Below, piece after piece: positions 1-8,199 of a DNA stretch of 13,094 nt. A program made the translations under genes and the position numbers. The DNA comes from Chloroflexota bacterium (GTDB taxonomy: Bacteria; Chloroflexota; Anaerolineae; UBA4142): contig JAMCRS010000191.1 in NCBI GenBank assembly GCA_023380675.1, positions 1-13,094 of the forward strand, written 5' to 3'. How positions within the stretch are numbered: position 1 is the first letter of the stretch; the number at the start of each line of letters is the position of its first letter. The notes below the pieces were generated by a model. The model ran no database searches, had not been told where the DNA came from, and saw nothing but the letters and a program-made list of their open reading frames with translations.

Positions 1-2079
1 CGTGATCTCATGCGTCCAGACCTTGAGCTCGCGCGCGGGATTCTGAGGCAATTCCACTGTCGCGTTTGTAACCGGGTCAAAAGAGTATGCCTTGCCGGGT
101 ACGCCGGCGACGTCTAGGCGTCGATTTGCATTCTCCAACCGGACGGCGCACGCCAGGGGCTGGCCGGCCGCGACCACGCTGAGAACCGTGCGTGTTTCTC
201 CACCGCGTTCGACGCGCAATTCGATCACCGCGCGCTTGACGAGCGCGCCGCCGCGCACCGCGACCGCGGCGAGGGCCATGATCACGATGGCGACGACCAA
301 GGCTACAATCCGCTGCAGTGGGTCTTGCCAGATGACGAGCCCGTGAGCGATTACGCCGACCAGAAACAACAGGAATACAGAAACAAGAATGAGCGGATGC
401 CCCATCCATCCGACGACCGCATTCAGCGCGCATTCGCCGCGACGGCGACTCGCGGAGAGCATCAAGACTGGAAAAATGCCGCCCAGCACCGGTATGACGA
501 GCGCCAGGGTCCAGAACAACCCGGCAAAAGAACCCTGGCCGGTGACGAGTTGCGCTTCGACGACGAGAAAGATCACCGCGATCGGCGCGAGCGCCAGCCA
601 GGATCTTCCGCCATTGGCCCTCGCCGGCTGCAGCCGGCGCGCCGAGTGCAGTCTGGGTGATTGCATCCACTCCTGCATCTGGTTGAATAGGGCGAGAGCA
701 ATATGGATCGATCCCATCCCCATGCCGAAGATGGCAAACAGCGATCCGAAGATGCTCACCCACGGGCCGGCGACAACGGCGAGAGGGGTCAACGCCGTGC
801 CGGTCTCATGCGCCAAAGTCGCGGCCGGAATGGCGCCATTAACCGCTAGGGTCCAGAGCGCATAAAGGACGGCCGCGGTCGCCATTGCCGCGATATTTCC
901 CTGGAGGAGCGCCCGGCCAGAGGGGTCCCGGCGCAGGACCACAGCGGCGCACGAGCCGGTCGAGAGGTGTCCAAAGTACCCGCTCAGTACCACGCCGAAG
1001 ACAAGGGAGAGGACTGCCGGATCGAAAGGTTGGCCATTGAGCAACGGCACGTTCACCAACGCCAGGTTCTGGTTGGCGAGATGCGGCAGAGCCAGCAGCG
1101 AAAGAGCGATCAGCAAGGCGATGTTGACGAGGCCGATCGCCATGGCAGAAGCGATCGTCGCGTTGAGCGATTCGCGGCGGAGGAAATAGACCTGAACGGC
1201 GAACAAGAGCGCTGCCCAGAACGGCGCGGGCACCTGAGTGGCGCCGGCGATGGTGGTCGAGACGCCCAAATAGTAGATCATCAGCGCCAGAACGGTCAGC
1301 ATCAGGAGGAATGGGGCAAGCACAACGGCGCCGGCAGCGCCGAGATAGTCTGTCACCACTCGACCGAGATACGCTTGACCGAAGCGGACCTGACCGTCGC
1401 GCGCGAACGCTTCGGACATACCTGCAATCGTGATCACGTTCACCAAGCCTAGCACCGCCACAAGCGCTATGCCGGCAAGGGGACCGATCCTTGCCAGCGC
1501 AATCGGCAAAGCGAGGATACTTGCGCCGACCGTCTCTGTCAACGTCAGCGCAAAGGCAGTCCAGAACGGAGGGAGATTCTCCAAGCGGCTCGCCAGGGCG
1601 GAACGCAACCAGCGCCAGCGCTCGCGGCGTGTCAGTTTCGCCACATAGATGCTGGCAAGCGGCCGTCCGAAAAGTCGCTCGAACGCCTGCTGCACCGCCG
1701 AGTCGTGGAGTTGCAGCGCGAGGCAAAGGGACGGCGTGACATCGCGAGTGAAGCGGTACTTGGAACCGACGAGTCGGGCCAGCGCGGCTTGGAGATTGGA
1801 ATCGGCCGGCACCAGGTCCGCCCACTCGGTCGCGTGTCGTTCGAGGTCCTGGACCGTCGGAGGATTGACCAGATCGCGTCCCTCGGCGAGTGCGTCGAGA
1901 AAGGCGCGCTCGAGTGCGAGCGCAGTCGTCGCGGCGAGCAAAGGAAGCGCGGCATGTTGGGACTGCACGACGAGACGGGACGTGCGACTTTCAATTGCGA
2001 AGAGCAGCGTGCTCGCGCGTCGAGCGGACATGCCGCCGAGCAGATCGTCGCGGGAGAGAACCAAGTCGTCTGCAGCCAT
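1..2079 (-). CDS. Amino-acid permease-like membrane protein with extra soluble domains (partial, runs off left edge)
   Basis: Reading leftward from ATG at 2079, the frame stays open for 693 codons to base 1, so the stop lies outside the window. A GGAGGT Shine-Dalgarno six bases upstream fixes this start. Residues 1-170 are soluble, helical and unrecognised. From about 171 a polytopic membrane region begins with ETVGASILALP, which resembles the broken first helix (GxGILxLP-type) of APC-superfamily amino-acid transporters such as the Aa_trans or aromatic amino-acid permease families. About ten or eleven hydrophobic segments follow to about 608. From about 612 a second soluble region starts, predicted to be beta-rich (ELRVERGGETRTVLSVV and onward), and continues off the edge. 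The likely role is substrate-ion symport in the cytoplasmic membrane; the substrate is unknown. The long N-terminal domain and the C-terminal extension are unusual for this superfamily. The membrane transporter call is firm; the family assignment is moderate. Confidence 0.8.
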   Translation of the reverse strand, partial: MAADDLVLSRDDLLGGMSARRASTLLFAIESRTSRLVVQSQHAALPLLAATTALALERAFLDALAEGRDLVNPPTVQDLERHATEWADLVPADSNLQAALARLVGSKYRFTRDVTPSLCLALQLHDSAVQQAFERLFGRPLASIYVAKLTRRERWRWLRSALASRLENLPPFWTAFALTLTETVGASILALPIALARIGPLAGIALVAVLGLVNVITIAGMSEAFARDGQVRFGQAYLGRVVTDYLGAAGAVVLAPFLLMLTVLALMIYYLGVSTTIAGATQVPAPFWAALLFAVQVYFLRRESLNATIASAMAIGLVNIALLIALSLLALPHLANQNLALVNVPLLNGQPFDPAVLSLVFGVVLSGYFGHLSTGSCAAVVLRRDPSGRALLQGNIAAMATAAVLYALWTLAVNGAIPAATLAHETGTALTPLAVVAGPWVSIFGSLFAIFGMGMGSIHIALALFNQMQEWMQSPRLHSARRLQPARANGGRSWLALAPIAVIFLVVEAQLVTGQGSFAGLFWTLALVIPVLGGIFPVLMLSASRRRGECALNAVVGWMGHPLILVSVFLLFLVGVIAHGLVIWQDPLQRIVALVVAIVIMALAAVAVRGGALVKRAVIELRVERGGETRTVLSVVAAGQPLACAVRLENANRRLDVAGVPGKAYSFDPVTNATVELPQNPARELKVWTHEIT

Positions 2080-2178
2080 CCCCCCACCTCCGGCGTCTCG
2101 AGAAAGTGCCATTCGAGCGCAGCGCTTGAGATACGACAGATTCTACGGTTGTGACGCGTAAGACGTGCGAACGATACG

Positions 2179-3270
2179 TCAAGCTACCTGCGGCATGAGC
2201 ACGTCAACCAGTTCTAGGAACCCGCCGTATCGCACGGTTTCTTGCGCCAGCGCGCGGCCCTGCGCGTGGGTCAGTTTCTGAAAAACCTTGGGAGTAACCT
2301 TAACGGATTCTCTGTGAATCTCCCGCTTCCACGTGCCCACAATCTTTCCGTCAATCGCAATCGTGTGCTGAAATAGTGGGTTGGCTCGAGCGTCCAATTG
2401 GGGCGTGTGGGTGGTCTCGAAAATGAGACTGCGATCCGTATAGCCCACAATGTACTCGTCAAAGTTCGGCAGTAAGAGAAGCGTGTGGGCCCGATTCTGG
2501 ACGCGCGATATGTCCGGGCGGAACCAGTACTTTTTGTCGTCGACGTGTTCGTGCCCAAGTTGAGACTGGACCAATTCAAGGCCCACTTTCGCGTCGCTCG
2601 CCGGCAATCCGGACCACCAGACAAAATCCTGCAGCGTCGCCGGACCGCGGCTGGAAAAATAGCGTTTCGCAAGCTCTGCCAGCGCTTCGTCGCGTTGGAA
2701 TGTCCTTGTCGCCGGGACGCGTTCGTCGAGCAAGGCGTAGGTGAACTGCTTGCCGTGCCGTGGCCCGCTGCAAACAATTCCATCCGATTCGGCGCGGCCG
2801 ATGATGTAGGCAAGCCGAAGTAGGTTGTCTACCGCAATGCCGTGTGTCGAAAGTGCGTCCGCAAGCTCGGAACGAGTAAGGTGCTTGCCGCCTTGCAGCG
2901 CGCGTGTGATGATCTTCCTGCTACGGGAGAATGCCGCGTCATCTAACTCGAGCCTTCGATGGTAGTAAGCGCTCCGCGCGTTGATGCTCGGGCCGGTCAG
3001 CTCGAGCATCCAGCGAATATCGGCGGGGACGACAAAATGCCAGGTCGGTCGCAAAACATGTGTGCGTAGGATCTTGCCATCCGTGAAGGCTTTTTCGACC
3101 GCGGCATCAGTGCCGTGCCACAGCCGCTGGCCTACGGCCCATTTGGCTGCAAGGTAGTCTTGAGCCTGGATGGCGCCCAAGTAGCTCACCACATCCTGAG
3201 GCGTTTTACTATCTGTGTACGAGAGACATTGGCTGTCCAGTCTCAGGCGTATGAGGTCGGGGTTTTTCAT
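2179..3270 (-). CDS. AlkZ-like winged-helix DNA glycosylase (HTH_42 family)
   Basis: This is a 363-residue soluble protein of the winged-helix DNA-binding (HTH_42, formerly DUF1006) family. The opening pattern DLIRLRLDSQ, then LGAIQAQDY at residues 31-39, HVLRPTWHFV, and the late LPNFDEYIVGY and VGTWKRE motifs are typical of it. The family includes Streptomyces AlkZ and E. coli YcaQ, DNA glycosylases that excise alkylated bases or unhook interstrand crosslinks. The Q-A-Q at residues 35-37 matches the catalytic Q-x-Q motif of the AlkZ branch rather than the Q-x-D of YcaQ. I chose ATG 3270 because relatives start with this arginine-rich opening. A GTG at 3318 would add 16 residues but has no visible RBS. 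It stands alone: 99 bases separate it from the downstream permease start. Substrate is unknown; AlkZ homologues occur both as self-resistance genes and as scattered genomic copies. Confidence 0.85.
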   Translation of the reverse strand: MKNPDLIRLRLDSQCLSYTDSKTPQDVVSYLGAIQAQDYLAAKWAVGQRLWHGTDAAVEKAFTDGKILRTHVLRPTWHFVVPADIRWMLELTGPSINARSAYYHRRLELDDAAFSRSRKIITRALQGGKHLTRSELADALSTHGIAVDNLLRLAYIIGRAESDGIVCSGPRHGKQFTYALLDERVPATRTFQRDEALAELAKRYFSSRGPATLQDFVWWSGLPASDAKVGLELVQSQLGHEHVDDKKYWFRPDISRVQNRAHTLLLLPNFDEYIVGYTDRSLIFETTHTPQLDARANPLFQHTIAIDGKIVGTWKREIHRESVKVTPKVFQKLTHAQGRALAQETVRYGGFLELVDVLMPQVA

Positions 3271-3472
3271 TATTCCAATGTCGCGGCCCGCGGGGTATAC
3301 GAGCAATTTCGGAATCACGACTAACGATGACCGGCGCTATCCGTCGGAAATCACCGGATCAAGCACGGCGCGGTTCTTGGCTGGCACGGGAGTTCGAGCG
3401 CGAGTAGACGACATCGGAAACGCACTGCCGGTGGGTCCACGCGTGTTCCTTTGTGTTTCTCCCGCCTCGATC

Positions 3473-3566
3473 CGGATCCCTCGCCCCTCGCCCCGCAGAG
3501 GGCGCGGGATCTTCGAGGACCTTCGGCGTTGACCCGGCCGAAGGTCCGGCGGAGGGCAGGGATCCG
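3473..3566. repeat. Nested palindromic intergenic element (REP/MITE-like)
   Basis: The ends form a 9-bp perfect inverted repeat (CGGATCCCT at 3473-3481 and AGGGATCCG at 3558-3566). The core holds a second perfect 10-bp repeat, GGACCTTCGG at 3517-3526 and CCGAAGGTCC at 3538-3547. The left arm also carries a C-rich tract (CCTCGCCCC) opposite GAGGGC. The whole can fold into one long imperfect cruciform or hairpin. It lies in the roughly 450-bp stretch between the ACT gene and the AlkZ-like gene, where I see no credible ORF. No T-tract follows either arm, so it is not a standard intrinsic terminator. It may be a dispersed REP-type or miniature element. Confidence 0.6.
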
Positions 3567-3652
3567 ATGACCCGTCGTCGACCGCGCGGCATCGCAAACG
3601 CGCACGGGTTCCACGAAGCGGGCATCCGATTTATCCGGTTGATCCCCCTGAA

Positions 3653-3683
3653 CGACGGTGTACAGGAGAAATGTGGACCGTCG
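3653..3683. repeat. Short inverted repeat downstream of the ACT-domain gene
   Basis: CGACGGT at 3653-3659 pairs perfectly with ACCGTCG at 3677-3683, with a 17-base loop. It sits about 40 bases beyond the stop of the leftward ACT-domain gene, where a terminator could lie. It has no U-tract, so the function is open. Confidence 0.3.
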
Positions 3684-3722
3684 CGTTAGCCTACTTCCGT
3701 CTCGATACGATACCGATCTGGG

Positions 3723-4259
3723 TTATTCCTTCTTGGCGGGTGACACTCGGATGTCGACACTCAAGTTGCGGCCGACCTGTTCGAGGTCTGCTTGCCAACT
3801 CTGGCCCGGTCGGTCGGGCGGGACAACCACCAGGGCGGACATTGTAAACAGGGGGGTGCCGCTGATCGGCGCCCTGGCGGTCCCGGTGTCGATCGATTCG
3901 ATATTGATGCCGCGTTGTGAAAGATACTGGGCCACGCCATGGATGATGCCTTCGTGGTCGGCTCCCTGTACCTCGATTTCATAGGGCACCCAGCTGGCAC
4001 TTGCCGGGGCACGGGCCGGGTCGGTCCGAGTGGTGGTCACCTTAAAGCCCTGATCAATCAGGTTCGCGGCGGTCCGGTCCAGGCTGGCTAGCTGTTCGGA
4101 CGGCAAGGAGACGAGCATCAAGATGGCGAACTCACCGCCCAGCCGGGCCATGCGACTGGCTTCCACGTTGCCATCAAGATCGAGGAGCAGTCGGGTCACC
4201 TGTTCTACGATCCCGATCCGCTCAGGGCCGGTCACAGTCAGGACGACATCGGTGCGCAT
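3723..4259 (-). CDS. Double ACT-domain regulatory protein, GcvR-like
   Basis: This 178-residue cytoplasmic protein consists of two tandem ACT domains. The first starts at residue 1 (DVVLTVTGPERIGIVEQV, then EASRMARLGGEFAIL). The second starts near residue 88 (EIEVQGADHEGIIHGVAQYL, then GINIESIDTGT and GTPLFTMSALV). The arrangement, length and TGP-R-GIV and RMARLGG motifs match the glycine-cleavage repressor (GcvR)-like ACT family, in which ACT domains sense amino acids and act through protein contacts. The frame also opens upstream, from TTG 4382 (overlapping the dprA stop) and ATG 4286. I chose ATG 4259 because it begins exactly at the first ACT strand and has AGGAGA 12 bases upstream, a slightly long spacing. 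It follows dprA by 119 bases on the same strand. A damaged second copy lies at 8200-8377. The ACT assignment is firm; the regulatory target is not known. Confidence 0.85.
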   Translation of the reverse strand: MRTDVVLTVTGPERIGIVEQVTRLLLDLDGNVEASRMARLGGEFAILMLVSLPSEQLASLDRTAANLIDQGFKVTTTRTDPARAPASASWVPYEIEVQGADHEGIIHGVAQYLSQRGINIESIDTGTARAPISGTPLFTMSALVVVPPDRPGQSWQADLEQVGRNLSVDIRVSPAKKE

Positions 4260-4378
4260 AGCGGTAACAAATCTCCTTTCAGTCATTGCCCGCGATTCGA
4301 TAAACAGGGAGCCGACAGTTCCTCGAAGAGACCGAAAAGCGATAGCCCCTCCTGCGATCGAGTTCAAGCCAAAACAGT

Positions 4379-5287
4379 TCAAAGTAAAGTGAGTTGTTGC
4401 GTTGCACCGTCCTGGCTGATATCCGCACCGGTTCGAATCATTTCTGCCAGGTGATCGAAATCAACCTCGGTCCACTCAAGCAGAGTCGCGCCGCCGCGCA
4501 GCAAGCGATCGGTGCCCGGGCTTGCCGGAATCGCGTATACGCCGCGCCTCTGCTTGCGCGCTCTTGCCGCCGTGTCGAGGCTTCCGCTCTTCTCTCCCGC
4601 TTGCACAACGATCACGGCTTGGCTCAAGCCGCTCACGAGGCGATCGCGGGCCATCAATTGCGGACCACGCGGCGGCGCGTTGGGCCCAAGTTCCGACACG
4701 AGTGCGCCGTGTCGTGTGATGCGTTCTGCGAGCTCCGCGTTTTCACGCGGATGAATCACGCGAATGCCCGAGCCGAGCACTCCGATGGTCCGCCCGTCCT
4801 CCGCGTCCAGGGCGCCGCGATGCGCCGCGGTATCGATTCCGAGCGCCAACCCGCTGACGATCGTCAACCCGCGCACGGCCAGCTCGCGCGCGAGGATCGT
4901 GGCACGCTCCGCGCTTTCCGCGGTCGCCTCGCGCGTTCCGACGATGGCGACGGCGAAATCATCCTCGCGTCTTAGGTGGCCGCGCATGAACAAAGCGACG
5001 GGCACATCGGGCAAATCGCGCAGGCGGCGCGGAAAACGCGCGTCGTCCCACGTCAAAAACTCGATCTCTTCCTCAGACAGCGCGTACAAGTCGGCCTGCA
5101 ATTGTTCCAAGGGCGCGCGGCGGATTTGGTCGGCCACATCCTCGGTCACACGCGGGATCGCGGTGAGTTCCTCCAGGGACGCATGGAAAACGTCTTCGAC
5201 GCTTCCAAATTGCTCGACCAGTCTGCGCGCGGTGACACCACCGAGGCCGGAGATCGAAGCGAGCGCGAGCCAATGCGTTTGGGACAT
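4379..5287 (-). CDS. dprA: DNA-processing protein DprA (Smf)
   Basis: DprA binds incoming single-stranded DNA and loads RecA during natural transformation; it is also widespread in bacteria not known to be competent. The protein has 302 residues. An HhH/SAM-like segment at about 8-55 (ISGLGGVTARRLVEQFG) precedes the Rossmann-like fold at about 112-270. That fold carries VAIVGTRE, the hallmark SGLALGIDTAAHRGAL at 145-160, SELGPNAPPRG and GEKSGSLDTA at 231-240. The usual RNRIISGLS appears as ARDRLVSGLS, with Asp in place of Asn. The C-terminal winged-helix domain of longer DprAs is absent or reduced. ATG 5287 has AAGGA five bases upstream and lies 14 bases after the recQ-comF stop, so the two are almost certainly cotranscribed. 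Placement beside a ComF-like domain supports a role in DNA uptake or recombination. Confidence 0.95.
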   Translation of the reverse strand: MSQTHWLALASISGLGGVTARRLVEQFGSVEDVFHASLEELTAIPRVTEDVADQIRRAPLEQLQADLYALSEEEIEFLTWDDARFPRRLRDLPDVPVALFMRGHLRREDDFAVAIVGTREATAESAERATILARELAVRGLTIVSGLALGIDTAAHRGALDAEDGRTIGVLGSGIRVIHPRENAELAERITRHGALVSELGPNAPPRGPQLMARDRLVSGLSQAVIVVQAGEKSGSLDTAARARKQRRGVYAIPASPGTDRLLRGGATLLEWTEVDFDHLAEMIRTGADISQDGATQQLTLL

Positions 5288-5301
5288 TGCATTCCTTTTC
5301 G

Positions 5302-8106
5302 CTAAGCATCGGCGTGTATGGTTCGGGTGAGGGTGAGTGCGACGATACTCGCCGTGCCCCCGCGTGCGAGGACGCGCGCCGCTTCGTTCAAGGTCGCGCC
5401 CGAGTCGTACAGGTCGTCCACCAGGATGATATTCTTGCCGCGGACGTCGCCCCTCAGCGAAAATGCGCCCGCGACATTCGACTGCTTTTGAGCGAGCGAA
5501 GTCATTTCCTTCTGTGGCATGGTCGTTCGCGTTTTGACGAGGACGCCCAGCCGCGCGGAAATCTTCAATTCCACTGCCAACGCCCGCGCTAGCGTCATGA
5601 CCGGATCGAATTCGCGCGCGATGGACGGGGGTACGGGTATCACGGCATCGGGTTTAGGCAGCTCGCCATGCCGATCCAGTAGACGCGCCCAGTGTGACGC
5701 AAGTTCGGTCGCGAGCGCGCATTCGCCTCGATATTTGTAGCGGAAGACGAGTTCGCCGATCACGCTGCGGTTCTGGGCGTCGCCGTCAAAACGTGAATGA
5801 AAATCCAATGCCCACCCGGCGCGCCACGGTCCTTGAAGCGGACGCGGATGCACGCGTGAAAGGAACGCCGTGATTGGGTCGGTCGGAGATTGCGGATGAG
5901 CGGCCTGAGATTGTACGAGGGTGTCGTCGGGCGATTGGGCGATTTCGGCGTTTGGCGGCCGGATGGACGAATCGCTCGAGGAAGACGACCTCTCGTATAT
6001 CCACGCGTTCGCCACGCATCGAATGATACCATAGTCGACCTCGTCGGGCAGGCGCGCTTTGATGGGCGCGAGGTACTGTGCGGAACCGGTCTGTTCGATC
6101 GCATCGCGAATCTGACGCCGTAACTCGTCGGGTACGACCGAGTTTACATCCGTGCGGCCGGCGGCGATCAGTAGCGCGAGGTGGGAATAGATCGTGCCAA
6201 TCGTCAACCCACGTTCGGAGGCAATCCGCTCGGTCGAAAAACCCCGCGCGTGCATTTGTGCGGTGAGCTCGATCGTGCCGCCGGCGGCACGATCGACTAG
6301 AGTCTTTTGATATGCGGTGGGGTCAGGCGGGCGCACGTCAACCTGAACTGCCGCATGCGTTTTGAGCGCGTGCTCGCCGCGTGGGGTGAGTCTCAAGACC
6401 GGTTTGTCGCTTCCGACTTGTTTCAAATAATCGCCGCTCGTCAATTGCGTGACGAGGGATTCGACATCCGCGCCACGCCAGCCCGCCAGCTTGCCGAACT
6501 GCGGACTGCGCGCATAGGCTTGAACTTTCTGACTACGTGAACCCGTGAGCATCATCGCGAGTTTTTCTTTGCCCAGCCCCCATTTCAAGCTCGCAATCGT
6601 TGCAAGCACAGTCAAGGCGGCTCGTTCCGCGTCGGTTGCGGCGGGCCGAGTTAAAGTCTGTTTCGCGCAGGCGCGCGCGATGTCGTTGTCACAACAGAGA
6701 GGTGCCTCTGCCAGACCGTGATCGCCAAAGTAGTCGAGGATCGTGCGACGGCGACACGCATTGGTCTCCGCATAGCCGACCATCTTTTCTAACAACGCGC
6801 GTTTGTGGGCGCGCCGCACGCTGACTTGCGAAGCAATTTCGCGCAGGATTGCTTCGGACAAGGTCGCGGTTTGCGCTCGCATCACGCCAAATTCGTCGTG
6901 GGCCTCACACTGCAGCACGCGCGCTCTCTCCAACTGGTCAACCGCGACACGCGTTTTCACCTGCGGCATACCCGTCGCGCGTTCGATCGCGTACAAGTCC
7001 GTGCGCGGATGTTGCCTGAGAAAATCGTGGACAGCCCGCAAATCGCGCGCGGTGGGCGAATTGTTTTCAATGAACGTTTCATGCAGAGCGGTGTCTTTGG
7101 GAGAATAGATCAGCGCGGCTTGTGCCGGCAAGCCATCGCGTCCCGCCCGTCCCGCCTCTTGATAGTACGCCTCGAGCGTGCCCGGCAGCATGTGATGCAA
7201 GACGAAGCGAACGTCTGGACGATCGATGCCCATCCCGAACGCGTTGGTGGCGACGATAAGCGGAAGGTCACCCGAGAGAAACGCGTCCTGCAACGCGTTG
7301 CGCGCGTCTCTATCCAACCCCGCGTGATAGTGCTGCGCGTTCTTATGCACGACCTCGCGCGCGAATTCTGCCACTTCTTCCGCATCCCGCCGCGTACCCG
7401 CGTAAATGATGCCCGCGCCTTCGCTCGCCAGGAGAAATTCGCGAACGCGTTCGTATTTCGTCTTTGCATCGGGCGCGGGCAGAACCTGAAAGAATATATT
7501 CGGACGATTGAATCCTTTCACCAGCTTTTCCGCGTGCGTCAGCCCGAGCAGACGGACGATTTCGTCTTGGACACGCACCGTGGCGGTTGCGGTGAGCGCG
7601 AGCGTCAGCGGCGGCTTGAACTCGCGGCGCGCCTCGGCAATATGCAGATAATCGGGCCGAAAGTCATGTCCCCATTGGGAGAGACAGTGCGCTTCATCCA
7701 CGACGAACAGACTCAGCTCCACCCGTTTGAGCGCGCCGCGAAACGTAGCGCTCCGCAGCCGCTCGGGCGCGACGAGGACGATCTTGTACGCCGAGTCTGC
7801 GAACGCGCAGAGACGACGATTCTGTTCGGCCGGATCAAGCGTGGAATTGATATACGTCGCGGCGATGCCGCACCGAGCGAGACTGTCGACTTGGTCCTTC
7901 ATCAACGCGACGAGAGGGGAAAAGACCAGGGTGGTGCCCGGGAGCAACAGCGCGGCGATCTGATAAATCAGCGATTTGCCGGCGCCGGTAGGCATCACGA
8001 CCAACGTATCACGCCCCGCGATGAGCTGCTGCAGCGCGTCTTCCTGGCCCGCGCGGAATGCGGCAAATCCGAAATAGCGCTGTAGGACGTCGTGTGGAGA
8101 CAGCAT
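5302..8106 (-). CDS. recQ: RecQ-family DNA helicase fused to a ComF-type phosphoribosyltransferase domain
   Basis: This is a 934-residue fusion. Residues 1-480 are a RecQ 3'-5' helicase: motif 0 at FRAGQEDAL (17-25), Walker A PTGAGKS (39-45), DEAH (137-140) followed by the RecQ loop QWGHDFRPDY, TATAT (172-176), and QEAGRAGRDG (316-325). The zinc-binding region (CRRRTILDYFGD from 451, then LCCDND) has lost the canonical CxxCxxC spacing. Near 615-680 is a helix-turn-helix (HTH_40-like; RGFSTERIASERGLTIGTIYSHL). A serine-rich linker (SSSSSDSS) leads to a ComF-like PRTase from about 735, with VFRYKYRGE, DAVIPVPPS and the PRPP loop VDDLYDSGAT at 896-905. The N-terminal zinc finger of free ComF is missing. 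ComF proteins act in DNA uptake, RecQ in recombination. The start at ATG 8106 has no clear Shine-Dalgarno. dprA follows after 14 bases. Confidence 0.95.
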   Translation of the reverse strand: MLSPHDVLQRYFGFAAFRAGQEDALQQLIAGRDTLVVMPTGAGKSLIYQIAALLLPGTTLVFSPLVALMKDQVDSLARCGIAATYINSTLDPAEQNRRLCAFADSAYKIVLVAPERLRSATFRGALKRVELSLFVVDEAHCLSQWGHDFRPDYLHIAEARREFKPPLTLALTATATVRVQDEIVRLLGLTHAEKLVKGFNRPNIFFQVLPAPDAKTKYERVREFLLASEGAGIIYAGTRRDAEEVAEFAREVVHKNAQHYHAGLDRDARNALQDAFLSGDLPLIVATNAFGMGIDRPDVRFVLHHMLPGTLEAYYQEAGRAGRDGLPAQAALIYSPKDTALHETFIENNSPTARDLRAVHDFLRQHPRTDLYAIERATGMPQVKTRVAVDQLERARVLQCEAHDEFGVMRAQTATLSEAILREIASQVSVRRAHKRALLEKMVGYAETNACRRRTILDYFGDHGLAEAPLCCDNDIARACAKQTLTRPAATDAERAALTVLATIASLKWGLGKEKLAMMLTGSRSQKVQAYARSPQFGKLAGWRGADVESLVTQLTSGDYLKQVGSDKPVLRLTPRGEHALKTHAAVQVDVRPPDPTAYQKTLVDRAAGGTIELTAQMHARGFSTERIASERGLTIGTIYSHLALLIAAGRTDVNSVVPDELRRQIRDAIEQTGSAQYLAPIKARLPDEVDYGIIRCVANAWIYERSSSSSDSSIRPPNAEIAQSPDDTLVQSQAAHPQSPTDPITAFLSRVHPRPLQGPWRAGWALDFHSRFDGDAQNRSVIGELVFRYKYRGECALATELASHWARLLDRHGELPKPDAVIPVPPSIAREFDPVMTLARALAVELKISARLGVLVKTRTTMPQKEMTSLAQKQSNVAGAFSLRGDVRGKNIILVDDLYDSGATLNEAARVLARGGTASIVALTLTRTIHADA

Positions 8107-8199
8107 TCTAGTCAGTCCATCGAAAGCCGGAAACGCAACCTTGTACTACCGCGCGGTCAATCGCAACCCGATCGGGAAGGGGTTCACCATGCTACTGGT

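Noticed and set aside
77..1825. Long minus-strand frames at 77-763 and 839-1825
   Set aside because: They are out of frame with the membrane protein read from 2079, are extremely Arg-rich and show no domain; the permease frame has the RBS and transmembrane pattern.
3474..3565. Intrinsic terminator at the palindrome
   Set aside because: No T-tract follows on either strand; better described as a palindromic element.
4260..4382. Upstream starts for the ACT gene (TTG 4382 overlapping the dprA stop, ATG 4286)
   Set aside because: Neither has a Shine-Dalgarno, and the added residues precede the ACT fold; AGGAGA is placed for the ATG at 4259.
6805..8085. 426-codon open frame on the plus strand, opposite recQ
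   Set aside because: It is antisense to conserved RecQ motifs and has an arginine/histidine-rich composition typical of the complement of a GC-biased gene.
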